Of a DNA stretch of 32,936 bases, positions 1 through 6,569 are shown in pieces; position 1 is the stretch's first letter; each line of letters starts with the position of its first letter. This DNA comes from Patescibacteria group bacterium (GTDB lineage: Bacteria; Patescibacteriota; Patescibacteriia; Patescibacteriales; UBA12465), in assembly GCA_028692765.1 (NCBI GenBank), contig JAQUWT010000011.1, positions 1 to 32,936 of the forward strand, written 5' to 3'. Below the pieces are notes generated by a model, which saw nothing but the letters and a program-made list of their open reading frames with translations, did not search any database and had not been told where the DNA came from. The translations under genes and the position numbers were made by a program.

Positions 1-1111
1 TAATTTCTGCTTCTTTAATAATTTTTTCCCGTCTTTCGTTTTTGTTTTTAGGCAATTCAAAATTGGCCTCGGCTTGATGCCCGGTGAGTAGGGCAATTTT
101 TACATTAAAGTCCGACAATAGTTTCTGCAGACTTTGATAATGCTGGCCGGCCAAGATTTCGGTCGGCGCCATCAAGGCTCCTTGGTATTTGTTGATGGCT
201 GTATTAAATAAAGCCATGGCCGCCACTACGGTTTTGCCAGAACCAACATCGCCCTCCAATAGGCGCGACATCGGCGCGTCTTTATCAATGTCTTGGAGAA
301 TTTCCCAAGCGGCTTGTTTCTGGCCGGCGGTGAGAGAAAAGGGAAGCGATTGAACGAATTTTTTGGTCATTATTTCTTGGAAAACAATTTTTGGGGCCAC
401 TTTATTCTTTAATTGATATTTTAGAGCCTGAGAGCGCAATTGGCGGATAAAGAGCTCTCCGAAGCCCAATCTTTGTCGGGCGGCCAGCGCCTGCTTTATA
501 TTTTCAGGAAAATGCGTTTGTTTTACCGCTTTATCTAAGGGCAATAACCCGAGCTCTTTCCTAATATTTTCCGGGAGCCACTCTTCCAGCTTATCGGTGG
601 CGCCAACAGCTTGTTTTATGAGGAAACGCAGCTGTTTTTGGGTGATATCGGCGCTAAGGCGATATATTGGTACCAATCCTTGGGTATGGATTAAATTGCC
701 GTTTGCCCCTATTTTTTCATACTGCGGTGAAACAAGAGTTAGCTGACCGTAGCTTTCGGCGGTTTTTCCCGCCAGAGACACCCTATCGCCCGGTTTTAGG
801 TTTTGAGCGATGAAGGGCTGGTTGAACCAAATTACTTTAATTAAGCCGCTGTCATCGCTGATTAGGGCTTCGGTCAGCTGCCGCCTTTGTTTGGCGCTGC
901 GCTTATTTTGAATCAATTCAATCGTGCCGGCGATGCTGACATTATGCCCGGCCTCTATTTGGTCTATCGGCGTTGTTTGGCTAAAATCGTCATAGCGGAA
1001 AGGGAAATAGAAAAGCAGGTCTTGGACCGTTTCCAGCCCGAGTTTCTTTAAAGATTGAGCCGTATTTTTGCCGACGCGGTTAAGCGCCGATAAGGGGACG
1101 CTAAGCAGCAT
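1..1111 (-). CDS. recG: ATP-dependent DNA helicase RecG (partial, C-terminus outside window)
   Basis: Reading the minus strand from the ATG at 1111 gives about 370 residues with no stop up to the window edge. The order matches RecG: an N-terminal helical part (MLLSVPLSALNRVGKNTAQS), an OB-fold wedge domain (around VSIAGTIELIQNKRSAKQRR and PGDRVSLAGKTAESYGQL), then helicase domain 1 with Walker A (LLEGDVGSGKTVVAAMA) and the motif Ia-like APTEILAGQHYQSL. RecG remodels stalled replication forks and Holliday junctions. The DEAH box and helicase domain 2 must lie beyond position 1. The start sits 10 nt below a strong hairpin and just downstream of tRNA-Arg, so read-through from the tRNA promoter is possible. 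The family assignment is secure. Confidence 0.95.
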   Translation of the reverse strand, partial: MLLSVPLSALNRVGKNTAQSLKKLGLETVQDLLFYFPFRYDDFSQTTPIDQIEAGHNVSIAGTIELIQNKRSAKQRRQLTEALISDDSGLIKVIWFNQPFIAQNLKPGDRVSLAGKTAESYGQLTLVSPQYEKIGANGNLIHTQGLVPIYRLSADITQKQLRFLIKQAVGATDKLEEWLPENIRKELGLLPLDKAVKQTHFPENIKQALAARQRLGFGELFIRQLRSQALKYQLKNKVAPKIVFQEIMTKKFVQSLPFSLTAGQKQAAWEILQDIDKDAPMSRLLEGDVGSGKTVVAAMALFNTAINKYQGALMAPTEILAGQHYQSLQKLLSDFNVKIALLTGHQAEANFELPKNKNERREKIIKEAEI

Positions 1112-1120
1112 TTTATGAAA

Positions 1121-1143
1121 ATAGGCGCCTTCTTGGCGCCTAT
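1121..1143 (-). terminator. Hairpin between tRNA-Arg and recG
   Basis: A perfect 9-bp inverted repeat (ATAGGCGCC / GGCGCCTAT) with a 5-nt loop lies between the tRNA-Arg 3' end and the recG start. On the minus strand it is followed only by TTTTC, a weak U-tract. It could be a leaky terminator or processing signal for the tRNA transcript, or a structure in the recG leader. Confidence 0.5.
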
Positions 1144-1160
1144 AAGATAATATATTGGTG

Positions 1161-1232
1161 TGCCCTCACCAGGAATCGAACCTGGATTACAAGATCCGCA
1201 ATCTTGCGTTCTATCCATTAAACTATGGGGGC
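1161..1232 (-). tRNA. tRNA-Arg(GCG)
   Basis: The minus strand folds as a cloverleaf. The acceptor GCCCCCA pairs with TGAGGGC with one C-A mismatch at the fifth pair. The D arm carries TGGATAGA, the anticodon stem is CAAGA/TCTTG with loop TTGCGGA, and the T arm is CCAGG TTCGATT CCTGG. The anticodon is GCG (Arg CGC/CGU). A20 in the D loop, C35/G36 and an A discriminator agree with arginine identity. CCA is not encoded directly after the discriminator. Most bacteria read these codons with an ACG tRNA modified to inosine, so G34 is notable. Confidence 0.9.
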
Positions 1233-1259
1233 CGGAAATTTAAATTTCACGATAGGCGA

Positions 1260-1289
1260 ATTATACTATAGCTTGAATAATTTCGTCAA
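1260..1289 (-). promoter_or_regulatory. Promoter of tRNA-Arg
   Basis: On the minus strand, TTGACG (1289-1284), an 18-nt spacer and TATAAT (1265-1260) form a strong sigma70-type promoter pointing at the tRNA-Arg 5' end at 1232. The -35 and spacer lie inside the last codons of the neighbouring membrane protein gene. Confidence 0.75.
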
Positions 1290-1790
1290 CTCTTCCGACA
1301 GGGGAGGGGCAATTCTTTCCAAATCCTCGTTAAGATAACGGACCAGGTAGTTACGGACTGTTAAAGGGTCTTGGCGACGCAAGGGGATGGCTAAGCGCGG
1401 CAACATTTTATTACTGAATTCCAGATAAAGATTCTTAATGCTTTGTTTTGGCTTATAGAGGACGCAAAATTGCTTAATTTCATCGTAATCATAGAAACGG
1501 CGACCAATTTGGATGCCTTCCGGCTCGAGTTTGACCGTGACCATTCTCGGCTCCTGGCTGTCATGAACGGTCATTATTGCCATTGAAATCAGGATAATTA
1601 AGGCAAAGAGGAAATTTGATTTTGCGCCCAGAAAGACGATATGCCAGCCGGAAATCGTGAAAAATGAGAAAAAAAGACAGATAATAACGAAAATAGCGGC
1701 CAGCAGATACCAGTGCTTGCCCCTTTCCGGTTTTTTATATTCCGGCACTTGCCATTGAATGAAATTTTTGCCTTTATCTTGGCTGTCCAT
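1266..1790 (-). CDS. Conserved membrane protein, two TM helices, unknown function
   Basis: The ATG at 1790 (MDSQDKGKNF) gives 174 aa. A TTG four codons upstream is also possible but would overlap the tRNA-Ser promoter. There is a polar N-terminus, two adjacent hydrophobic helices at about residues 27-48 and 58-76, then a soluble C-terminal half of about 95 residues (MVTVKLEPEGIQIGRRFYDY, then a long basic segment) that resembles the PH-like or DUF5673-type domain of small membrane proteins. No catalytic motif is visible. An extended -10 drives it divergently from tRNA-Ser. The function is unknown; the membrane topology is well supported. Confidence 0.75.
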   Translation of the reverse strand: MDSQDKGKNFIQWQVPEYKKPERGKHWYLLAAIFVIICLFFSFFTISGWHIVFLGAKSNFLFALIILISMAIMTVHDSQEPRMVTVKLEPEGIQIGRRFYDYDEIKQFCVLYKPKQSIKNLYLEFSNKMLPRLAIPLRRQDPLTVRNYLVRYLNEDLERIAPPLSEELTKLFKL

Positions 1791-1795
1791 ATTGT

Positions 1796-1824
1796 TTGAC
1801 AATAAATAAGAGATTTTATATAGT
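1796..1824 (+). promoter_or_regulatory. Promoter of tRNA-Ser
   Basis: TTGACA (1796-1801), a 17-nt spacer and TATAGT (1819-1824) are near-consensus. The predicted start at about 1831 is some 30 nt before the tRNA 5' end. Confidence 0.8.
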
Positions 1825-1825
1825 G

Positions 1826-1834
1826 ATTATACCA
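1826..1834 (-). promoter_or_regulatory. Extended -10 promoter of the membrane protein gene
   Basis: On the minus strand, TGG-TATAAT (TATAAT at 1831-1826) is an extended -10. The predicted start at about 1819 lies within the divergent tRNA-Ser promoter, so the two promoters interleave. Confidence 0.65.
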
Positions 1835-1862
1835 TAAAATCGAAAAGAAAAAAATATTATTA

Positions 1863-1953
1863 GGAGAGGTGGCTGAGCGGCTGAAAGCGGCAGGTTGCTA
1901 ACCTGTTATAGGAGTTTTTGCTTCTATCCGGGGTTCGAATCCCCGCCTCTCCG
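1863..1953 (+). tRNA. tRNA-Ser(GCT)
   Basis: The acceptor GGAGAGG (1863-1869) pairs with CCTCTCC (1946-1952). The anticodon stem-loop GCAGG TTGCTAA CCTGT gives anticodon GCT (Ser AGC/AGU). A long variable arm typical of class II tRNAs follows, then the T arm around GGGTTCGAATCCCC. The discriminator is G at 1953, and CCA is not fully encoded. Confidence 0.95.
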
Positions 1954-1988
1954 CAAAAATCGTGCTAACACGATTATGTTATATAAAG

Positions 1989-2009
1989 CACCCAAATTGG
2001 GTGTTTTTG
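1989..2009 (+). terminator. Rho-independent terminator after tRNA-Ser
   Basis: The inverted repeat CACCCAA/TTGGGTG is followed by TTTTT. A second hairpin, AATCGTG-CTAA-CACGATT (1958-1975), lies between the tRNA and this terminator and may be a processing structure. Confidence 0.75.
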
Positions 2010-2012
2010 TGT

Positions 2013-2041
2013 TTGACTACACAGATAAAATGGAATAATAT
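2013..2041 (+). promoter_or_regulatory. Promoter of the DUF5343-HEPN operon
   Basis: TTGACT (2013-2018), a 17-nt spacer and TAATAT (2036-2041) give a predicted start at about 2048 and a leader of about 23 nt before the ATG at 2071. The promoter starts only 4 nt after the upstream terminator, so the module is transcriptionally self-contained. Confidence 0.75.
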
Positions 2042-2070
2042 ATATTTATATATTAAATTATAATAAATCT

Positions 2071-2661
2071 ATGATTAGCGAAGCATATATGAATTCCGTT
2101 GGAAGGCTCCCTGCAATGTTGGAGGCAATACAAAGCGCAGGCGTTCCACCACGTTTTACTATAGAATTTCTAAAATCTTTGGGCTTTAAAAGTACAAATG
2201 ACCGAGCTTTTATCCCAGTCTTGAAAGGAATTAAATTTCTTGATGAAAGCGGTGTGCCTACTGAAAAATATAAAGCATACAAAAATAAAAGTGAAGGCGG
2301 AAAAGTTTTGGCTAGAGCTCTGAAATTGGCATATGAAGATTTATTTTTAGCTGATGAAAATGTTCAAGATGCTTCGCAAACTAAAATAGCAGGTATTTTT
2401 GCAACTAAGACTGGCAAAGGAGAAACTGTAACTAAAAAGATGGCGACTACTTTTAAAGCTTTAGCTGATAAAGCTGATTTTTCAGATAAAAATGATTCAC
2501 CAGAAGAACATGTAGAAGAGAGCATGTCACCCGTTAAAGATATTACACTTAGTAAAAAAGATACTCAATTTCATTATAACATTCAAATACATTTACCAGC
2601 CACAAAGGATATTTCAGTCTATAACGCAATCTTCAAGAGTCTTAAGGAGTATCTTCTATGA
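2071..2661 (+). CDS. DUF5343 domain protein, first gene of a HEPN module
   Basis: 196 aa. The first ~95 residues match the DUF5343 pattern from memory: AYMNSVGRLPAMLEAIQSAG, VPPRFTIEFLKSLGFKSTND, then RAFIPVLKGIKFLDESGVPT and a helical segment ending AYEDLF. A charged linker (about 110-165) leads to a C-terminal block (FHYNIQIHLPATKDISVYNA) that recurs in DUF5343 proteins. The fold is probably winged-helix-like, though no molecular role is established to my knowledge. The gene ends in TGA overlapping the next ATG (ATGA, 2658-2661), so the pair is translationally coupled. By analogy with toxin-antitoxin pairs it could be a sensor, antitoxin or adaptor for the HEPN partner; that is inference. 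Base composition is more AT-rich than in the surrounding genes. Confidence 0.85.
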   Translation: MISEAYMNSVGRLPAMLEAIQSAGVPPRFTIEFLKSLGFKSTNDRAFIPVLKGIKFLDESGVPTEKYKAYKNKSEGGKVLARALKLAYEDLFLADENVQDASQTKIAGIFATKTGKGETVTKKMATTFKALADKADFSDKNDSPEEHVEESMSPVKDITLSKKDTQFHYNIQIHLPATKDISVYNAIFKSLKEYLL

Positions 2662-3248
2662 TAAATAAAGCTCAAAATTTCATTTTTAAGGCTATGCTGT
2701 TAAATACCGAATTGGAAGCATTTAAAGATATTGGGATTATTTCTGAGGAAAGCCCTTCGTTAGATAAAAAAGCAACCGATGAAAAACGTATTTCAATTGA
2801 ATCTTTTCCCACAGTTATTCGTCTTAATGCAATAAAGATGTCTAGTGTTTATATGGCTTTTTTTGCTTTTGAAAACTCAGTTAGAGATTTAATTAAAGAA
2901 AGATTAAGCGGGAAAGAGCACCTTGGTATTAATTGGTGGGATAAGGGAGTTGCCGAAAATATCAGAAAAAAAGTTATTGATAGAAAAGGTAAAGATAGTA
3001 AAAACAAATGGCACGCACCAAGGGCTATTGATAATATAGCCTATGCTGATTTTGGTGATATGGCAAATATTATAATAAACAACTGGGAACATTTTGAGGA
3101 TATTTTACCATCTCAAGATTGGATAAAAACAAGGCTTAGTGATTTAGAGCAGTCAAGAAATGCCCTAGCCCACAATAATGTGTTAGAGGAGAGAGATATT
3201 TTAAGAATTAAAATGTATCTTGAGGATTGGCTTAATCAAACTGGTTAA
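2658..3248 (+). CDS. Swt1-type HEPN domain protein, candidate ribonuclease effector
   Basis: 196 aa, all helical. A core helix (YMAFFAFENSVRDLIKERL, about 65-83) is followed by the Swt1-HEPN-like INWWDKGV, and near the C-terminus SRNALAHNN carries the HEPN RX4H motif (R167, H172). HEPN domains with this motif are metal-independent ribonucleases in toxin-antitoxin, abortive infection and CRISPR effectors. There is no other domain. Coupled by a 4-nt overlap to the DUF5343 gene and followed by a strong bidirectional terminator. Predicted role: RNA-cutting effector of a small defence or toxin-antitoxin module. The HEPN call is firm; the biological role is inferred. Confidence 0.82.
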   Translation: MINKAQNFIFKAMLLNTELEAFKDIGIISEESPSLDKKATDEKRISIESFPTVIRLNAIKMSSVYMAFFAFENSVRDLIKERLSGKEHLGINWWDKGVAENIRKKVIDRKGKDSKNKWHAPRAIDNIAYADFGDMANIIINNWEHFEDILPSQDWIKTRLSDLEQSRNALAHNNVLEERDILRIKMYLEDWLNQTG

Positions 3249-3357
3249 TTAATATGCACACGGGGATTTATCGATTTATAAAGTTATAATATAGCAAATA
3301 ACCTTGCTAGGCTTACTAAGAATATGGTTTTAGTCCGATGTAGCCTGTGCTTAAAAT

Positions 3358-3390
3358 AAAAACATCCATTTTGGATGTTTTTATTTTTAT
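3358..3390. terminator. Bidirectional terminator between HEPN gene and dedA
   Basis: A perfect 11-bp inverted repeat (AAAAACATCCA / TGGATGTTTTT) with a 3-nt loop has T-tracts on both strands and serves two convergent genes. The rest of 3249-3405 holds no gene or repeat that I can see. Confidence 0.85.
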
Positions 3391-3405
3391 CAAAAATGTA
3401 GTTGT

Positions 3406-4230
3406 TTAGATAATTTCTATGATTTCTGCCAGTATATATAAAAAAGACAAGAAGATAAAAATGCATAGACCGCCGAATAATTTTTCGGAAGCGTATCTAG
3501 TTTCCGCTAAAAAGCCGTTGATTACAGGATACTGGCCGCTTAATTTTTTAAACCAATCATAATTTTTTAAATGCATTACAAAGCTTAGACTCGTTGACCT
3601 AAAATAAGCGACAATGGATTTTCCACTATGTTTTATTGCTAAATAAGATAAATAGATTCCAAGGAGGATAATTAAGATGAAGCCAAGGTGGATGGTTCGA
3701 AAATTATTTGCCCATTTATTAAAAACTGCAACGATAAAAGTTCCGGAAAAATACCCGAACGATACATTGAGCACCGCCCAGCCGATACTGCTAAGAATAT
3801 TCCAAAGGACAAAACGTCCCATTCTCATTTTGGAGATACCGGCGATAAAGGGGATAATTGCTCTTACCGGACCGAAAAAACGACCAAAGAAGACGCTTTT
3901 ATCTCCATGGCGCTTAAAGAAATTTTCTCCGTATTTAAGGATTGTCGGATTAATTATTTTTTTCCTTTTTATCCAGTTTTCACTCCAGCGTCCAAGAAAA
4001 TAGCTAAAAAAGTCGCCTAAAATTGCCCCGATGGCGGCAAAAATAATGACATCAAAAACATTTAAATATCCTTGAGAAGCTAAAAGTCCGCCGATAGTAA
4101 TAAAGGTGGCGCCGGGAATCACTAAGCCGATAAAGGGCGCCGACTCGATAAAGGCCAAAATTAGAAAAAGCCAGTTTCCCAGCCAGGCAAATTTGGTTAA
4201 AAAATTAAGTAATGAGTTAATATCCGGCAT
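3406..4230 (-). CDS. DedA family (VTT domain) membrane protein with leftover PAP2-linker tail
   Basis: 274 aa, against about 200 for a plain DedA. The core has IGLVIPGATFITIGGLLAS, the re-entrant glycine-rich AAIGAILGDFFSYFLGRW, then the conserved FFGRFFGPVRAIIPFIAG with its essential arginines and helix-breaking prolines. DedA/VTT proteins move or scramble undecaprenyl phosphate or phospholipids. After a TM helix at about 180-197, the tail (QYPVINGFLAETRYASEKLF then a hydrophobic FIFLSFLYILAEII) resembles the linker and first helix of DedA-PAP2 fusion phosphatases, but the gene stops there and no PAP2 phosphatase motifs follow. This may be an old C-terminal truncation. An extended -10 lies upstream. 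Confidence 0.88.
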   Translation of the reverse strand: MPDINSLLNFLTKFAWLGNWLFLILAFIESAPFIGLVIPGATFITIGGLLASQGYLNVFDVIIFAAIGAILGDFFSYFLGRWSENWIKRKKIINPTILKYGENFFKRHGDKSVFFGRFFGPVRAIIPFIAGISKMRMGRFVLWNILSSIGWAVLNVSFGYFSGTFIVAVFNKWANNFRTIHLGFILIILLGIYLSYLAIKHSGKSIVAYFRSTSLSFVMHLKNYDWFKKLSGQYPVINGFLAETRYASEKLFGGLCIFIFLSFLYILAEIIEII

Positions 4231-4260
4231 AAATAATTTTAATCTATTATATCTTAATAG

Positions 4261-4269
4261 ATTATAACA
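4261..4269 (-). promoter_or_regulatory. Extended -10 promoter of dedA with inverted repeat at the start point
   Basis: On the minus strand, TGT-TATAAT (TATAAT at 4266-4261) predicts initiation near 4254. An inverted repeat AATCTATTA-TATCT-TAATAGATT (4241-4263) spans the start point and the -10, as expected of a repressor site or a 5' hairpin. Confidence 0.6.
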
Positions 4270-4377
4270 TCAGATTATCTTTTTTCATATTTAATATCTT
4301 GTTTTTTAAGAGTTTTATGTAAATTAATAAGTAAATAATAATTTTAAGAAGATTTTAACGAAACTTCATCTCCTATT

Positions 4378-4395
4378 TGCTATGCTGATAGCATA
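4378..4395 (+). promoter_or_regulatory. Extended -10 overlapped by a palindrome, RhuM-Doc gene
   Basis: TGC-TATGCT (4378-4386) looks like an extended -10. The palindrome TATGCT-GAT-AGCATA (4381-4395) covers the -10 and runs into the start codon at 4395. The transcript would have almost no leader. A palindrome here suggests an operator for autoregulation, as in many toxin-antitoxin genes. Confidence 0.5.
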
Positions 4396-5366
4396 TGAAA
4401 AATAATCAACAAAAACAAAACATTTTAATTTATCAGACTAAAACTGGGGCCATAGAAATAAGAAGTGATTTTAAAAAATCTACTATCTGGGCTAGCCAGC
4501 TTCAAATAGCAGAGGTGTTTGGAGTCGAGCGTTCGGTCGTGACAAAGCATATTAGAAATATATTTTTTGATGAAGAATTAAATAAAACTTCAGTATGTTC
4601 AAAATTTGCACATACTGGGAAGGATGCTAAAGTATATCAAGTGCAATACTATAATTTAGATATTATTTTAGCGGTTGGCTACCGTATAAATTCTGTAAGA
4701 GCAATTGAATTTCGTAAATGGGCGACGAAAACATTGGGCTCTTACATTAAAGATGGCTATGCGATTAATAAGGGGCGCATCGCAAAAAATTATAAGCAAT
4801 TTTTGCAAGCGGTTGATGATGTAAAAAAACTGTTGCCGTCAGGGGCGCCAATGGATACGGCAAGCGTATTGGAACTTATTAATATGTTTGCCGGTACTTG
4901 GTTATCGCTTGATGCTTATGATAAAGATTCTTTGGCCACTAAGGGGGCGACGAAAAAGGAAGTGTTTTTAAGCGTTGGAAAACTTTTAAATAGTTTGCGC
5001 AAATTAAAGCAGATATTAATAGAAAGAGGCGAGGCTGGCAATATTTTTGGTTCAGAGCAGAGAAGCGGCGCTCTTGCCGGAATCGTCGGCAATGTAATGC
5101 AGAGATTTGCCGGCCAAGAATTGTACGGTAGCGTTGAGGAGAAAGCGGCTCATCTTTTATATTTTATAGTTAAAGATCATCCTTTTGTCGACGGAAATAA
5201 ACGTTCTGGCGCTTTTTCTTTTGCTTGGTTTTTACGGCAAGCGAAGATATTGGATAAAACTAAAATAACCCCGCCGGCTTTAACTGCTTTGACTATTCTG
5301 GTTGCCGCCAGCAAGCCCGAAGAAAAAGATAAAATGATTAGATTGATTCTTACTATACTTAAATAG
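4395..5366 (+). CDS. RhuM family protein fused to a Doc/Fic domain
   Basis: 323 aa. The N-terminal ~125 residues match the RhuM family: IWASQLQIAEVFGVERSVVT then KHIRNIFFDEELNKTSVCSK, and the NLDIILAVGYRINSVRAIEF segment. A helical linker follows, then a Fic-fold domain (about 205-323) with catalytic HPFVDGNKRSG at 262-272. The NKR-x-G ending is the Doc-type version; classical AMPylating Fic proteins have GNGRxxR. Doc phosphorylates EF-Tu, so a phosphotransferase toxin role is possible, but the target is unknown. No inhibitory (S/T)xxxE(G/N) helix or separate small antitoxin gene is evident. The RhuM part, which looks DNA-binding, may act as the regulator in cis. It has its own promoter palindrome and terminator. 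Confidence 0.88.
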   Translation: MKNNQQKQNILIYQTKTGAIEIRSDFKKSTIWASQLQIAEVFGVERSVVTKHIRNIFFDEELNKTSVCSKFAHTGKDAKVYQVQYYNLDIILAVGYRINSVRAIEFRKWATKTLGSYIKDGYAINKGRIAKNYKQFLQAVDDVKKLLPSGAPMDTASVLELINMFAGTWLSLDAYDKDSLATKGATKKEVFLSVGKLLNSLRKLKQILIERGEAGNIFGSEQRSGALAGIVGNVMQRFAGQELYGSVEEKAAHLLYFIVKDHPFVDGNKRSGAFSFAWFLRQAKILDKTKITPPALTALTILVAASKPEEKDKMIRLILTILK

Positions 5367-5388
5367 CCCTTAAAATGTATTCGGTCTC

Positions 5389-5413
5389 AAAATTAGCCAT
5401 TTGGCTAATTTTT
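5389..5413 (+). terminator. Terminator of the RhuM-Doc gene
   Basis: AAAATTAGCC-ATTT-GGCTAATTTT followed by a T. A TATAAT at 5418-5423, right after it, is a candidate -10 for the ATP-grasp gene. Confidence 0.75.
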
Positions 5414-5449
5414 GTTTTATAATATAGGCTGTGCTTAAATATCAAATCT

Positions 5450-6472
5450 ATGCTTCAAATAAAACAAAGGACTTTTACCCCGCTTTTGGGGCAGATTCTC
5501 CAGAAAATTGCTCCGCGTATCGGTGCTAAAGTAATCATGGAACCCCAGTGGAATATTGTCGGCCAGATTGTTTTTAAAAGCGGGCGTAAGCGTTATTTCC
5601 GTTATTCCAGCCTCGATTTAAACCCATTGGGCGCTTCGGAAATCGCCAGGGATAAGGATTACGCCAATTTTTTCATGAAAAAGATGAATTATCCGACAGT
5701 CCCCCAGAGCCGAGTTTTTTATCGGCAAGATTGGGCGGAGGCAATCGGACAAGCTCAGAATAACATTGATGCGGCTTATTTGTATGCGAAAAAAATCGGC
5801 TTGCCTGTGTTTGTAAAGCCCAATAGTGGCACTCAGGGTATTGGTGTCGCTCTGGTTTATAATAAAAATGATTTTTATCGCGCCGTTCGCACCATTTTTA
5901 AAAATGACCGTCTTGCCTTGGTACAGCCAAGGCTGGAGGGTCGAGATTACCGCTTGGTAGTCCTTGATAATAAGCTTATTTCCGCCTATGAGCGCCTGCC
6001 TTTAAGTATTGTCGGCAACGGCGTCTCCAATATTGCTGAATTATTGGCGGCTAAACAAGCCGACTTTGTAAATACCGGCCGCGACACTAAGATAAAATTT
6101 GATGATTATCGCATTAAAGCGAAATTGCGCCGCTTGAAATTAGATTTCAAGGATGTTTTGCCTCTGGGTCGGCGCTGTTATCTCTTGGATAATGCTAATT
6201 TGTCAACGGGAGGGGAATCAGTTGATGTAACCGCCAAGGTTCACTCTGATTTTAAGAAATTAGCTCTTAGTTTGGTAAAAGATATGGGCTTGCGTTTTTG
6301 CGGGGTGGATTTAATGGTCCAAGGAGATATCGGTGCCAAACCGCAAAAGTTTTGGATTTTGGAAATTAATGCCGCTCCCGGACTGGACCATTATGTTAAG
6401 ACCGGCAAGGCGCAGGAGAAAATAGTTGAGGATATGTATCTTGAGGTTTTAAAGAGTTTAGATAAAAAATAA
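5450..6472 (+). CDS. ATP-grasp ligase, cyanophycin synthetase/RimK-like
   Basis: 340 aa. Residues about 100-330 form an ATP-grasp fold: GLPVFVKPNSGTQGIGVALV carries the ATP-binding lysine and glycine loop, VQPRLEGRDYRLVVLDNKL the next strand pair, LSTGGESVDVTAKVHSDFKK and GLRFCGVDLMVQGDI are close to the ATP-grasp part of cyanophycin synthetase, and WILEINAAPGLDHY holds the metal-binding Glu/Asn. Such enzymes join a carboxylate to an amine via an acyl phosphate. The Mur-ligase half of cyanophycin synthetase is absent, so real cyanophycin synthesis is unlikely. The substrate cannot be read from the sequence. Start is the ATG about 27 nt below TATAAT. Confidence 0.85.
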   Translation: MLQIKQRTFTPLLGQILQKIAPRIGAKVIMEPQWNIVGQIVFKSGRKRYFRYSSLDLNPLGASEIARDKDYANFFMKKMNYPTVPQSRVFYRQDWAEAIGQAQNNIDAAYLYAKKIGLPVFVKPNSGTQGIGVALVYNKNDFYRAVRTIFKNDRLALVQPRLEGRDYRLVVLDNKLISAYERLPLSIVGNGVSNIAELLAAKQADFVNTGRDTKIKFDDYRIKAKLRRLKLDFKDVLPLGRRCYLLDNANLSTGGESVDVTAKVHSDFKKLALSLVKDMGLRFCGVDLMVQGDIGAKPQKFWILEINAAPGLDHYVKTGKAQEKIVEDMYLEVLKSLDKK

Positions 6473-6512
6473 GGTCAGGAATAAAGGTGTTATTTTATAT
6501 TGTTTTGGGCGG

Positions 6513-6521
6513 TGTTATAAT
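6513..6521 (+). promoter_or_regulatory. Extended -10 upstream of the six-helix membrane protein
   Basis: TGT-TATAAT (TATAAT at 6516-6521), with a second overlapping TATAAT at 6521-6526. The transcript would have a leader of about 40 nt before the ATG at 6570. Confidence 0.55.
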
Positions 6522-6569
6522 ATAATTAATCGCGTTACTTATCAGAGTATCTAATAAATAATATAATTT

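Noticed and set aside
1863-3400. Integrated element with att repeats at tRNA-Ser
   Set aside because: No copy of the tRNA 3' end is visible in 3249-3405 and there is no integrase, so only proximity supports it.
3677-4020. Plus-strand ORFs inside dedA
   Set aside because: Two overlapping frames antisense to a well-conserved DedA core.
6562-6567. TATAAT 2 nt before the membrane protein ATG as a leaderless promoter
   Set aside because: Initiation 7 nt downstream would fall inside the coding sequence; the extended -10 at 6513-6521 is better.
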